NCBI GenBank assembly: GCA_001724855.1
Contig: MEED01000014.1
Location: 1-64,000, forward strand
Direction: 5' to 3'
Length of the DNA stretch: 64,000 nt
From: Lautropia sp. SCN 69-89
Lineage (GTDB): Bacteria; Pseudomonadota; Gammaproteobacteria; Burkholderiales; Burkholderiaceae_E
Shown here: in pieces, positions 18,963 through 26,497 of the stretch
Numbering within the stretch: position 1 is the stretch's first letter
How the letters are laid out: the number at the start of each line of letters is the position of its first letter
Translations under genes and position numbers: made by a program
Notes under the pieces: model-generated
What the model was told of the DNA's origin: nothing
What the model saw: only the letters and a program-made list of their open reading frames with translations
Databases searched by the model: none

Positions 18963-19751
18963 GTGCGCATCACCAAGAACGGCCAACTCATTCATTCCGT
19001 CGAAGATTGGTTTCGATGCGCGCCACCGAAGGGCGGTGCCGACCAATGGCGGGACGGCCGCAGTGCTAAGGAGTTCGCCCGGGCGTGGGTCGAGTCCGGT
19101 TCTGTTTCAGTGCCAGATGAACTTGTGGCATTGCTCTCATCACACCCGGATGCGCAGTCCGCAGTGCTGGAGAACGGTGAGCCCGAGGCGCGACTTGCAT
19201 TCGATAAGCGCGTCGGCGAAGTACGCAATGCGGACTTGGCAGTACGGGCGGTTTCAGGCAGTGCGCCACTGGCCCTGACCATCGAAGCGAAGGCCGACGA
19301 GCCATTCGATCAACTGGTCCCTGACACCCTCGCAGATGCGCTCGATCGCATTCTCGAGCGCGGGCGCGGCGGTGGGATTGACAGGGTACGTGATCTCGCG
19401 ACGTCCCTACTGCCTCCTCCCCGGCGAGGGTTGCCTCCGCTTCGTCTACTGCGATACCAGTTGTTGACGGCCGTTGCCGGCAGTCTTGCCTGGGCGCGAC
19501 AGCTTGAGGCGCCGCGTGCGGTACTCGTCATTCATGAGTTCCACACGAGCCAAACTTCAGCTCGCAAGCTCCAGGGGAATGCTCTGGACCTCGACCTCTT
19601 CGTCACGAGGCTCACGGCTGGCGCCCTGCGCGGGCTTGCCGTCGGGTCGCTCGTGGGTCCCATCCGCGTGCCGGGCGATCCGCTGTTCGACAAACCTGCC
19701 GATCTGTACCTTGGCAAGATCGTCAGGCGCGTTTCGCCACCCGGCCCATAG
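18963..19751 (+). CDS. DUF6946-like putative nuclease
   Basis: The protein has 262 residues, with a GTG start 6 bases after the HhH gene, so the two probably form one transcript. The centre reads LALTIEAKADEPFDQLV, an E-x-K element preceded by an acidic strand (ARLAFDKRVGEVRNADLAV); this fits the DUF6946 family, whose members carry a PD-(D/E)xK-like core (I...EAK...EPF). The later segment LLRYQLLTAVAGSLAWARQL is also typical. Pairing with a DNA glycosylase-like protein suggests a two-part DNA-damage or defence module. Family assignment is from memory; the nuclease role is inferred. Confidence 0.55.
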   Translation: MRITKNGQLIHSVEDWFRCAPPKGGADQWRDGRSAKEFARAWVESGSVSVPDELVALLSSHPDAQSAVLENGEPEARLAFDKRVGEVRNADLAVRAVSGSAPLALTIEAKADEPFDQLVPDTLADALDRILERGRGGGIDRVRDLATSLLPPPRRGLPPLRLLRYQLLTAVAGSLAWARQLEAPRAVLVIHEFHTSQTSARKLQGNALDLDLFVTRLTAGALRGLAVGSLVGPIRVPGDPLFDKPADLYLGKIVRRVSPPGP

Positions 19752-20119
19752 CTGCATTCCGCACTCGGAACGACGAGGCTTATCCACGGCCGCGCGATCG
19801 GCGCCTCAAACGCAAGACTCGCGCGGCGGTGGGTAAGTCGCCTGCACGAACCGAGGGCTGTCCAGCCGTCCGCAGTGCTGACGAGAGGTTGGCGAATGCC
19901 TGGCCGACGTGTGCCTGCCTGAGTCGACCACTGCGGTTGCGGTCCGGAAGACGTTGGCGCAGGATCGCTCCCGCCTACGCTGGCTGAGTCAGCCCGGTTG
20001 ATGCCCGACAGCGCATCGCCCCTGCCCGCATCCGTGGGCGCATACGCCGGCCTCATCTCCTGAAAACCGGCGGCCGCAAGGCCCGGAGATATGCGTCAGG
20101 CTTCGGACACGAAGCGCCC

Positions 20120-20267
20120 CTGCCCCAGTTGAGCATGCGGGACCGTAGCGGCAACAGCCGAGACGTCACTGCTGCAATCACGCCCGCGCCCTGCCCCAGT
20201 CCGCTGCGCCAACCGCGTCGTCACTACGCGGCGCCAGCCAGTAGTGACGACGCGCACGCTGCCCCAG
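20120..20267. repeat. Three CTGCCCCAG direct repeats at ~70-bp spacing
   Basis: CTGCCCCAG starts at 20120, 20191 and 20259 (spacing 71 and 68). The first two copies extend to a shared GCGCCC(C)TGCCCCAGT. Each unit also contains a CGTCACT or AGTGACG element 30-60 bases downstream. The units are otherwise diverged. No CRISPR-like identity is present. Confidence 0.5.
20214..20254. repeat. Perfect 14-bp inverted repeat with 13-nt loop
   Basis: CGCGTCGTCACTAC (20214-20227) and its exact reverse complement GTAGTGACGACGCG (20241-20254) flank GCGGCGCCAGCCA. It has no T-tract, so it is not an ordinary terminator. It may be a recombinase or regulator site; the nearest downstream gene, 420 bases away, encodes a tyrosine recombinase. 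Confidence 0.7.
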
Positions 20268-20675
20268 CGCACGAGCGTTTTGTCGGGGCTGTCGCAAGTG
20301 ACGCCCCCACGTGACGGGCTCCCAGGCGCGTCAAAACCTCGGACCGTGCAACGCGGTCTGCACCCGCCCGCTCCCCGCGGGCCATGTCAGCCATGGCGCC
20401 AACCGGCGCACCGAGAGCCTTGGGCAATGGCTCACCCGATGGATCGCCTTCCCGCAGGAAGCGCCATCGACGCCAATGCCGCGTGCCGCGGCGGCCAGCA
20501 GTTACTCGGCACGAAACGGGAGTGGTGTCCCGCGTCCCTCGTAGTTCCCGCAACGCCCAGGCGTTCGGGACGGACAGAAACACTGACCTGACCGACGACA
20601 CACCAGCGACAACGAAGCATCTCGCCCCAGGGGCAACCGACAGGAACGAGGACGGCACCCGACAGCAGCTACCGA

Positions 20676-21542
20676 ATGCGCGACCTGAACTACGAGCTGA
20701 AGCAGCTTTGCCGGCGCAACCGCGACGGCAGCTTCGCGACCCAGCGCGATCGCGAGCGCGTGCTCGACCTGGTGGCGAGTCAGCTTCACGAGATGGGTTA
20801 CCGACACATGGCTGCAGCAAGCCTCAAGCCCAAGCACGTCGAGGGCTTGGTGGAGCGATGGCAGGCGGAAGGCCTCGCCGTGGGCACGATCAAGAACCGG
20901 ATGGCGGAGCTGCGATGGTGGGCCGAGAAGATCGGCAAACAGAACGTCATCGCCCGCGAGAACGACCACTACGGCATCGGCAACCGGCAGTACGTCACCA
21001 ACGTCAGCAAGGCGCGGCAACTGACCGGCGTCGAGCTCGCCAGGATCACGGATCCGTACACGGCGACGTCGCTGCGGCTGCAGGCGGCCTTCGGGCTGCG
21101 GCGCGGGGAGTCGATCAAGATCCGTCCCGAGTGGGCCGACCGTGGGGACCGGGTGGCGCTCAAGGACACCTGGACCAAGGGTGGGCGTCCGCGCGAGATC
21201 CCGATCCGCAACGCGGAGCAGCGCCAGGTGCTCGACGAGGCCAAGGCACTGGCCGGCAGGGGCAGCCTGATCCCGGCCGAGCGAAGCTACGTCGAGCAGT
21301 TGCGCCGCTTCGAGTATCAGTGCGCGGCGGCCGGCGCGCACCGCATCCACGGCCACCGCCATCAATACGCGCAGACCCGCTATCGCGAGCTGACCGGCTG
21401 GCCGGCGCCGGCGGCCGGCGGGCCGCGGTCGAGAGACCTCACGCCCTCGCAGCGCGAGGCCGACCGCGAAGCGCGACTCACGATCAGCGAGGAGCTGGGG
21501 CACGAGCGCGAGCAGATCACGGCGGTGTACCTCGGCCGATGA
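20676..21542 (+). CDS. Tyrosine recombinase (integrase-domain protein, Integrase_1 type)
   Basis: The protein has 288 residues. An N-terminal SAM-like DNA-binding region (TIKNRMAELRWWAEKIGK) is followed by a catalytic domain with a complete active site: Arg in LRLQAAFGLRRGE, Lys in KDTWTKGGRPREIP, the box II HGHRHQYAQTRY, His in EELGHEREQ and the terminal tyrosine in ITAVYLGR. It resembles integrase-domain proteins (Integrase_1/phage_integrase_N) on plasmids and ICEs rather than the P4 type at 39.3 kb. It lies just downstream of the repeat region and next to the mer cluster, so it may have carried in some of the cargo. Confidence 0.75.
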   Translation: MRDLNYELKQLCRRNRDGSFATQRDRERVLDLVASQLHEMGYRHMAAASLKPKHVEGLVERWQAEGLAVGTIKNRMAELRWWAEKIGKQNVIARENDHYGIGNRQYVTNVSKARQLTGVELARITDPYTATSLRLQAAFGLRRGESIKIRPEWADRGDRVALKDTWTKGGRPREIPIRNAEQRQVLDEAKALAGRGSLIPAERSYVEQLRRFEYQCAAAGAHRIHGHRHQYAQTRYRELTGWPAPAAGGPRSRDLTPSQREADREARLTISEELGHEREQITAVYLGR

Positions 21543-21609
21543 AATCCTCGATCGAAGGGTTGGGCGCCTGAGTGTCGCGCCTCTCTGTCCGACATGTTGC
21601 TGCTCTCGG

Positions 21610-21942
21610 TCACCGCGCTTCTGGCTGCAGCGCGATGACTGCCATGCCTACCAGTGCAATGCTGGCGCCGGCAAGATCCCAAAGCGTCAGCGTGACGCCA
21701 TCGACAAGCCAGAGCCACACCAGGGCGACCGCGATGTACATGCCGCCGTATGCGGCGTAAGTACGGCCGGCCGCGCTCGGGTGCAACGTGAGCAGCCATG
21801 CGAACAGGGCCAGGAAGGCCGCGGCTGGAATGAGGAGCCAGGCGCTCCTGCCCTGCTTGAGGACCAGCCACGACAGATAGCAGCCGACAATCTCCGCCAC
21901 GGCGGTCACGGCGAACAGGCCCGCGATCCTCAGCAGTTCCAT
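21610..21942 (-). CDS. ynfA: YnfA/UPF0060 small membrane protein
   Basis: This 110-residue inner-membrane protein has four hydrophobic segments; [20 protein letters not shown] at the N-terminus and [20 protein letters not shown] are typical of the YnfA family, SMR-like small transporters. The track start is too far upstream. ATG at 21942 is right because it overlaps the merR stop codon by one base (TGATG), and family members are about 108 residues. It is co-transcribed with merR, suggesting a metal-linked export role; the substrate is unknown. Confidence 0.8.
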   Translation of the reverse strand: MELLRIAGLFAVTAVAEIVGCYLSWLVLKQGRSAWLLIPAAAFLALFAWLLTLHPSAAGRTYAAYGGMYIAVALVWLWLVDGVTLTLWDLAGASIALVGMAVIALQPEAR

Positions 21943-22349
21943 CACGCCGCCTCCTGCAGCGACGCGATCAGTGGACAGTTGACCCGGCCGCGAACGGCCG
22001 AACATCGCGCCACCAGTCCCGCCAACACCGACTCGATGCGCTGCAGGTCGCTGAGCTTCTGGCGCACGTCCACGAGCTTCTGTTCGGCCAGTTGTCGCGC
22101 TTCGCTGCAGCGTGCGCCGTCTTCGAGCTTCAGCAACTCGCCGACTTCCTCCAGGCTGAAACCGAGCCGCTGCGCGGACTTGATGAACCGCACGCGCGCC
22201 AGCTCCGCCGCGCCGTACCGGCGGATGCTGCCGTAGGGTTTCTCGGGCTCAGGCATCAGGCCCTTGCGCTGGTAGAAGCGGATCGTCTCGACGTTGACCC
22301 CGGCGGTTTCCGCCAGGGCGCCGATGGTGGCGCCGGTCTTGTCGTGCAT
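21942..22349 (-). CDS. merR: MerR-family mercury-responsive regulator
   Basis: The protein has 135 residues. The N-terminal winged helix-turn-helix reads [20 protein letters not shown], then a long dimerisation helix. Cysteines in [18 protein letters not shown] and NCPLIASLQ correspond to the three Hg(II)-binding Cys of MerR. The start is ATG at 22349; the longer track ORF reads back through the promoter. It is divergent from merT over a canonical mer operator, so it should repress and, with Hg(II), activate merTP and its own transcript including ynfA. Confidence 0.85.
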   Translation of the reverse strand: MHDKTGATIGALAETAGVNVETIRFYQRKGLMPEPEKPYGSIRRYGAAELARVRFIKSAQRLGFSLEEVGELLKLEDGARCSEARQLAEQKLVDVRQKLSDLQRIESVLAGLVARCSAVRGRVNCPLIASLQEAA

Positions 22350-22354
22350 GTGCC

Positions 22355-22385
22355 TTGACTCCGTACTTATGTACGGAAGTAAGGT
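22355..22385 (+). promoter_or_regulatory. MerR-type mer promoter/operator with 19-bp spacer
   Basis: TTGACT and TAAGGT are separated by 19 bases, the over-long spacer typical of MerR-activated promoters. The spacer holds the dyad CCGTAC-TTAT-GTACGG where MerR binds. It points towards merT at 22422. Confidence 0.85.
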
Positions 22386-22421
22386 TACACGCGGGATTAC
22401 GTTGCGCGGAAGGAGTACTCG

Positions 22422-22772
22422 ATGGCTGAACCCACGCAGGGTCGTGGCGCCCTGTTCGCCGGCGGGCTGGCCGCGATCCTTGCTTCGACCTGTTGCCTCG
22501 GGCCGCTGGTGCTGATCACGCTCGGATTCTCCGGCGCATGGATCGCGAACCTGACGGTGCTCGAACCGTATCGGCCGGTCTTCATCGGCGCGGCGCTCGT
22601 GGCCCTGTTCTTCGCATGGCGCCGCATTTGGCGCCCCGCTGCGACCTGTCAACCGGGCGAAGTCTGTGCGTTGCCGCAGGTGAAGACGACCTACAAGGCA
22701 CTGTTCTGGCTGGTCGCCGCGCTCGTGGCGATCGCGCTCGGCTTTCCCTATGTCGCCCCCTGGTTCTATTGA
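22422..22772 (+). CDS. merT: MerT mercuric ion transporter
   Basis: The protein has 116 residues and three hydrophobic segments. A vicinal Cys pair in the first membrane helix ([10 protein letters not shown]) and a second pair on the cytoplasmic loop ([10 protein letters not shown]) are the Hg(II)-relay cysteines of MerT. It carries Hg(II) from periplasmic MerP across the inner membrane. It is the first gene after the MerR-type promoter; merP follows 12 bases later. No merA is present downstream, so the fate of imported mercury is unclear. Confidence 0.9.
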   Translation: MAEPTQGRGALFAGGLAAILASTCCLGPLVLITLGFSGAWIANLTVLEPYRPVFIGAALVALFFAWRRIWRPAATCQPGEVCALPQVKTTYKALFWLVAALVAIALGFPYVAPWFY

Positions 22773-22784
22773 AAGGACAACACC

Positions 22785-23072
22785 ATGAAGAGAGCATTGC
22801 TCGCGTTTGCCACCGTCGTCGCGATGTCCGGTCCCGCCTGGTCGGCACCCAAGACCGTCACGTTGTCGGTGCCCGACATGAACTGTGCGGCCTGTCCGAT
22901 CACGGTCAAGAAGGCGTTGGGCAAGGTGGCCGGTGTCGCCAAGACGGAGGTCAACCTGGACAAGCGTGAGGCGACCGTTACGTTCGACGACACACGCACG
23001 ACTGTGGATGCGCTGACCCGGGCGACACGGGATGCCGGCTATCCCTCGACGCTCGTAGGGAGCGCCAAATGA
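22785..23072 (+). CDS. merP: MerP periplasmic mercury-binding protein
   Basis: The protein has 95 residues. A signal peptide ([20 protein letters not shown], cut after WSA) precedes a heavy-metal-associated domain with the motif [15 protein letters not shown]; the two Cys bind Hg(II). The ferredoxin-like fold and length match MerP. The stop codon overlaps the start of the GDCCVxC gene (ATGA). It passes mercury to MerT. Confidence 0.92.
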   Translation: MKRALLAFATVVAMSGPAWSAPKTVTLSVPDMNCAACPITVKKALGKVAGVAKTEVNLDKREATVTFDDTRTTVDALTRATRDAGYPSTLVGSAK

Positions 23073-23311
23073 GCGAGGTCATCCTGCAATCGACCCTCAC
23101 GTGCCCGCAGTGCGGCCACGTGAAGACGGAGACCATGCCGACGGATGCGTGTCAATGGTTCTACGAATGCGAGCAATGCCACACCGTGCTGAAGCCGAAG
23201 CCGGGCGACTGCTGCGTCTACTGCTCGTACGGCAGCGTGCCTTGCCCGCCGATCCAACTGCGCGGCGCAGGGCGCGGGCACTGCTGCGCGGTCGACGCGC
23301 ACGTCTCGTGA
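23069..23311 (+). CDS. GDCCVxC-domain protein
   Basis: This 80-residue Cys-rich protein has [40 protein letters not shown] and a terminal GHCCAV. It belongs to the small GDCCVxC family often found in mercury operons, in which the x position may be selenocysteine in other species; here it is tyrosine. It overlaps merP by 4 bases. A role in binding or handing over mercury is inferred from the cysteines and the context. Confidence 0.85.
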   Translation: MSEVILQSTLTCPQCGHVKTETMPTDACQWFYECEQCHTVLKPKPGDCCVYCSYGSVPCPPIQLRGAGRGHCCAVDAHVS

Positions 23312-23341
23312 GGCGGCAGGACGCAGTGCGCAGCGCGCGCC

Positions 23342-23356
23342 GTCAGCACTGCTGAC
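23342..23356. repeat. 15-nt palindrome after the mer cluster
   Basis: GTCAGCA-C-TGCTGAC is a perfect odd palindrome 30 bases after the GDCCVxC stop codon. With no T-tract following, it is only a possible terminator or transcript-end hairpin. Confidence 0.35.
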
Positions 23357-23365
23357 AGCCTGATA

Positions 23366-23426
23366 GAAGAAGACGCCCGGGCAACCGTAAGGGCGCGCCG
23401 AGCGAAGGAAAGCAATTTCTATCAGG
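23366..23426. repeat. Imperfect direct repeat, copy 1 (left of AbiE block)
   Basis: About 61 bases with GCCCGGGCAACCGTAAGG, GCGAAGGAAAG and ending ATCAGG. The second copy lies at 26391-26452, roughly 75-80% identical by eye. The two copies bracket the AbiE pair and the GGCT-like gene. Confidence 0.65.
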
Positions 23427-23459
23427 GGCAAGCGTAGACCGCCGACGCTATATCACGCG

Positions 23460-23492
23460 ACGCTAAATTCCTTTATTGCGCGAATTTGGCGT
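23460..23492. promoter_or_regulatory. Candidate AbiEi operator (inverted repeat) and promoter
   Basis: ACGCTAAATTC (23460-23470) and GAATTTGGCGT (23482-23492) form an 11-bp inverted repeat with one mismatch around CTTTATTGCGC. A -10-like TATGAT (23495-23500) follows, only 7 bases before the AbiEi ATG, so the message may be nearly leaderless. AbiEi antitoxins are known to repress their own promoter through inverted repeats. Confidence 0.6.
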
Positions 23493-23506
23493 TGTATGAT
23501 GTAGCT

Positions 23507-24313
23507 ATGACAACAGAAGGCAACTCCCTACCGGCTTCCCGCGCTCGGCTTGCGGCCGTGCTGCGTGCCACCCGGGAGGTGGTGTCGATTGACGCCGCGG
23601 CCAGGGTGCTTGACATCGACCGGCCGGCTGCGGCCAAGATCCTCTCGCGCTGGCTTAAGCAGGGATGGTTGCGGCGCGTCGGGCGTGGTCTCTATGTCCC
23701 TGTCCCGCTCGCTCTTGCCGGAAGCGAGCAAGTCGTCGAGGACCCCTGGGTCCTGGTCCCGACGCTCTTTGGTCAGTGCTACATCGGCGGCTGGACCGCC
23801 GCTCACCACTGGGACCTGACCGAGCAGCTCTTCAACGAGACACTTGTCTTCACGACGAGGCGCATCAGCGCGAAGCGCGCGACCGCGCAAGGCGTCGCCT
23901 TCCAGCTCCATCACGTTGGGCAGAAGCGCCTCTTCGGTCTTAAGTCCATCTGGCGCGGCTCGATGCGCGTGAACATCTCGGACGCGGCGCGCACGATGAT
24001 CGACATGCTGGCGATGCCGGAGACCGGTGGCGGCATCGATCACATCGCTGACTGCCTGCGCGCGTACGCAAAGTCGCCGACCTATGACGGCGACTTGCTG
24101 GTCCGCTACGGGGAGCAGTTCGGGAACGGCGCGGTCTTCAAGAGGCTCGGCTTCCTGGCCGAGATGCAGCTGCATGACGCGGGCCTTTCAAGCGCCTGCC
24201 GAGCGCGCCTGACGCAGGGGTACGCGCAGTTCGATCCCGCAATGCCCGGCCATCATCTGCTCACGGCATGGCGGCTCTGGGTGCCGGAGCGCTGGAGGAA
24301 GGCAGCATCATGA
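23507..24313 (+). CDS. abiEi: AbiEi-family type IV antitoxin/repressor
   Basis: The protein has 268 residues. An N-terminal winged-helix DNA-binding domain (SIDAAARVLDIDRPAAAKILS, WLKQGWLRRVGRGLYVPV) is followed by a region typical of AbiEi C-terminal domains (YIGGWTAAHHWDLTEQLF, FTTRRI). AbiEi represses the operon and neutralises AbiEii without direct contact. ATG at 23507 follows a TATGAT box closely; the track start at 23486 lies inside the inverted repeat. It overlaps the toxin by 4 bases. Confidence 0.85.
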   Translation: MTTEGNSLPASRARLAAVLRATREVVSIDAAARVLDIDRPAAAKILSRWLKQGWLRRVGRGLYVPVPLALAGSEQVVEDPWVLVPTLFGQCYIGGWTAAHHWDLTEQLFNETLVFTTRRISAKRATAQGVAFQLHHVGQKRLFGLKSIWRGSMRVNISDAARTMIDMLAMPETGGGIDHIADCLRAYAKSPTYDGDLLVRYGEQFGNGAVFKRLGFLAEMQLHDAGLSSACRARLTQGYAQFDPAMPGHHLLTAWRLWVPERWRKAAS

Positions 24314-25743
24314 TCGACAAGCGCGAGGTTCTCGAAGCCGCCTCCGCATTCGGCCTGCTGCCAGGTGTCATTGAGAAGGACTACGTCCTCGGCTGGCTGC
24401 TGGCGGGGATCAACGCCCATTCTGCGCTTGCCGATTCGTGGGTGTTCAAGGGCGGGACCTGCCTCAAGAAGTGCTACTTCGAGACCTATCGATTTTCGGA
24501 GGACCTGGACTTCACGCTACGCGATGAAGCCCAACTTGAAGACGGCTTCTTGCGCCGTGTGATGGGCGAGGTTATCGCCTGGGTGGCGGATGAATCAGGC
24601 CTTGTGCTCCCCGCCGATCAGTTGAGCTTTGATCTCTACTCGAACTCGCGCGGTCGCCTCTCCTGCCAGGGTAAGGTCGGCTATCGGGGGCCGGTGTCGC
24701 CCGCCACGGCGGCTGGCGGATGGCCGAAGATCAAGCTCGATCTCACGGCGGATGAAAGGCTCGTGCTGCCCGCCGTGCGGCGCGAGGTCTTTCATCCCTA
24801 CTCCGACCGTCCGGAGGAGGGGCTGTGGATCAACTGTTATGCCTACGAAGAAGCCTTCGGGGAGAAGCTCCGCGCGCTGGCCGAGCGCACCCGGCCCCGC
24901 GATCTCTATGACGTGGTGAACCTCTACCGCCACGGCGACAGCCGCCCGCCCGCATCGGTGTTGCGCGACGTGCTGACGCAGAAGTGCGAATACAAGGGCA
25001 TTGCGCTGCCGAGCGTTGCAACGCTCGAACCGCATCACGCCGCTCTGGAAGCGATGTGGGAGAGCATGCTTGCTCACCAGCTTCCGGTCCTGCCGCCGGT
25101 CGCGGATTTCTGGGCCGCTCTGCCGGAGATATTCAACTGGCTCATGAGCGGAACCGAAGCGCCGCAGCGCGCGCGCATCGAGCCCGTCGCGTCCGAGACG
25201 ATCATTCGCAGCCGCGTACTGCCGATGTCGGTGCCGCTTCGCGCACGCGCGCCACTGGAAATCATCCGCTTCGCCGCCGCGAATCACCTCTGCGTGGACC
25301 TGACCTACGACGGCAGTGTCCGCCGCATCGAGCCGTACTCGCTGCGGCAGACGGCCGAAGGACACTTTGTGCTGCATGCCATCCGCAGCGATTCGGGCGA
25401 GCATCGTTCGTACCGTGTGGACCGCATGCAGCATGCATCCGTGACCGGGCAGGCGTTTACGCCGCGCTACCTGGTCGAACTGACCTCCGACGGGCCGCTG
25501 GCCGTGGCTCCGGCAGTGACTCGGCCAAGCCTCGCAAGCTCGGCATGGAGCGCTCCGCCCGCAGCCCGTGCCCGCCGCGCCGCCCCTGCCCGCAGCGACG
25601 GCCCGACATACGTCTATCGCTGCACTGTGTGCGGCAAGACGTTCAACAGAAGGACGATGGACGGCACACTGAACCCGCACAAGAACCCGAGGGGCCATGA
25701 CTGCTACGGTACCTACGGGACGTATGTGCGGACGAAGTTCTAG
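24310..25743 (+). CDS. abiEii: AbiEii-type nucleotidyltransferase toxin fused to WYL and zinc-ribbon domains
   Basis: The protein has 477 residues. The N-terminal ~270 are an AbiEii/AbiGii nucleotidyltransferase: KDYVLGWLLAG, FKGGTCLKKCYF and RFSEDLDFTL (GG...K and D-x-D active-site elements), plus GEKLRALAERTRPRDLYDV. Residues ~310-400 look like a WYL domain (EIIRFAAANHLCVDLTYDG, RRIEPYSLRQ, SYRVDRM). The C-terminus is a zinc-ribbon-like YRCTVCGKTFNRR with later His and Cys. Ordinary AbiEii proteins are about 300 residues, so this is an extended architecture. The start overlaps abiEi (ATGA). It probably nucleotidylates an RNA target and gives abortive infection; sensing by the WYL part is inferred. 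Confidence 0.8.
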   Translation: MIDKREVLEAASAFGLLPGVIEKDYVLGWLLAGINAHSALADSWVFKGGTCLKKCYFETYRFSEDLDFTLRDEAQLEDGFLRRVMGEVIAWVADESGLVLPADQLSFDLYSNSRGRLSCQGKVGYRGPVSPATAAGGWPKIKLDLTADERLVLPAVRREVFHPYSDRPEEGLWINCYAYEEAFGEKLRALAERTRPRDLYDVVNLYRHGDSRPPASVLRDVLTQKCEYKGIALPSVATLEPHHAALEAMWESMLAHQLPVLPPVADFWAALPEIFNWLMSGTEAPQRARIEPVASETIIRSRVLPMSVPLRARAPLEIIRFAAANHLCVDLTYDGSVRRIEPYSLRQTAEGHFVLHAIRSDSGEHRSYRVDRMQHASVTGQAFTPRYLVELTSDGPLAVAPAVTRPSLASSAWSAPPAARARRAAPARSDGPTYVYRCTVCGKTFNRRTMDGTLNPHKNPRGHDCYGTYGTYVRTKF

Positions 25744-25763
25744 CGAAGCCAGGAGCCGAACAC

Positions 25764-26351
25764 ATGCCTGAGATTGCAGAGGGAGTCATCGCCTGCATTG
25801 GGTGGGGCTCGCTGATCTGGAACCCGCGAGACCTTCCGATGCGCGGGACATGGCAAGACGACGGGCCGCTGCTCCCTGTCGAGTTCGCGCGCGAGTCCGG
25901 CGCGAAGGCAAACCAACGAGGAGACAAGGTCACACTGGTGATCTGCCCCGACACGCCGCGCGTGCGCACCTGCTGGGCGCTGCTCGACGTGCCCGACCTG
26001 ACAACGGCGCGCCAGCGGCTGGCGAGACGCGAAGGCATCGCGAAGCGATGGGAAACCGACATCGGCTACTGGGACTATGGCAGCAACGCAGGAGCTGGTC
26101 GGGAAGCAGCAACGATCGGTGCATGGGCCGCTGCGAACCGCCTTGCAGCGGTCGTCTGGACAAATCTCCCGTGTAAGTTCGACGGGAAGGACACGAAACC
26201 CACAGGCGAACAGGTCGTCGCGTTCTTGAGGGACCTCGACGATGACAAGCGCCCGCTCGCCGAGGCGTACGTGCGCCAGGCCCCGGCGGCGATCGACACA
26301 CCTTACCGGCGGATGATCGCGGAACAGCTCGGCTGGCATCATCGTTCGTGA
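25764..26351 (+). CDS. Gamma-glutamylcyclotransferase-like protein
   Basis: The protein has 195 residues. The N-terminus IACIGWGSLIWNPRDLP resembles the nucleotide-loop-like YGSL motif of GGCT/BtrG-fold enzymes, followed by PLLPVEFARES and VTLVICPDT strands. An acidic residue that could act as the general base is not obvious. It starts 20 bases after the toxin gene and so is probably co-transcribed with it. Many small GGCT-like proteins ride in accessory regions. Catalysis on a gamma-glutamyl compound is possible but not shown. Confidence 0.5.
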   Translation: MPEIAEGVIACIGWGSLIWNPRDLPMRGTWQDDGPLLPVEFARESGAKANQRGDKVTLVICPDTPRVRTCWALLDVPDLTTARQRLARREGIAKRWETDIGYWDYGSNAGAGREAATIGAWAAANRLAAVVWTNLPCKFDGKDTKPTGEQVVAFLRDLDDDKRPLAEAYVRQAPAAIDTPYRRMIAEQLGWHHRS

Positions 26352-26390
26352 GGATGGGCTGCGACATCCGACACGACAGAGGACCGGTGG

Positions 26391-26452
26391 AGAAAGAAGC
26401 GCCCGGGCAACCGTGAGGCTGTGCCGGGCGAAGGGGAGAGAACTCGATCAGG
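26391..26452. repeat. Imperfect direct repeat, copy 2 (right of AbiE block)
   Basis: About 62 bases with GCCCGGGCAACCGTGAGG, GCGAAGGGGAG and ending ATCAGG, matching 23366-23426. In this copy CGCCCGG and CCGGGCG can pair to form a hairpin, 46 bases past the DUF932 stop codon, so it may also serve as the transcript end of the leftward ICE module. Confidence 0.65.
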
Positions 26453-26497
26453 AGGAGGCGTTCCGAAGCGCTACCGTAGGCGGCTCTTCGGTCGGCT

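Larger units (their letters stand above)
19752..20675. other. 924-bp region without a convincing gene; repeat-bearing
   Basis: ORFs in this stretch lie in several frames and none shows a domain or a start signal. It holds a perfect 14-bp inverted repeat (20214-20254) and three CTGCCCCAG direct repeats about 70 bases apart (20120, 20191, 20259), all upstream of a tyrosine recombinase. It may hold the recombination site of that enzyme, or be a decayed gene remnant. Confidence 0.5.

Noticed and set aside
20120-20267. CRISPR array
   Set aside because: Only a 9-base core is shared, the remainder of each unit is diverged, there are three units and no cas genes.
20224-21503. Minus-strand ORFs over the repeat region and recombinase
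   Set aside because: They overlap the recombinase antisense and have no start signal or domain.
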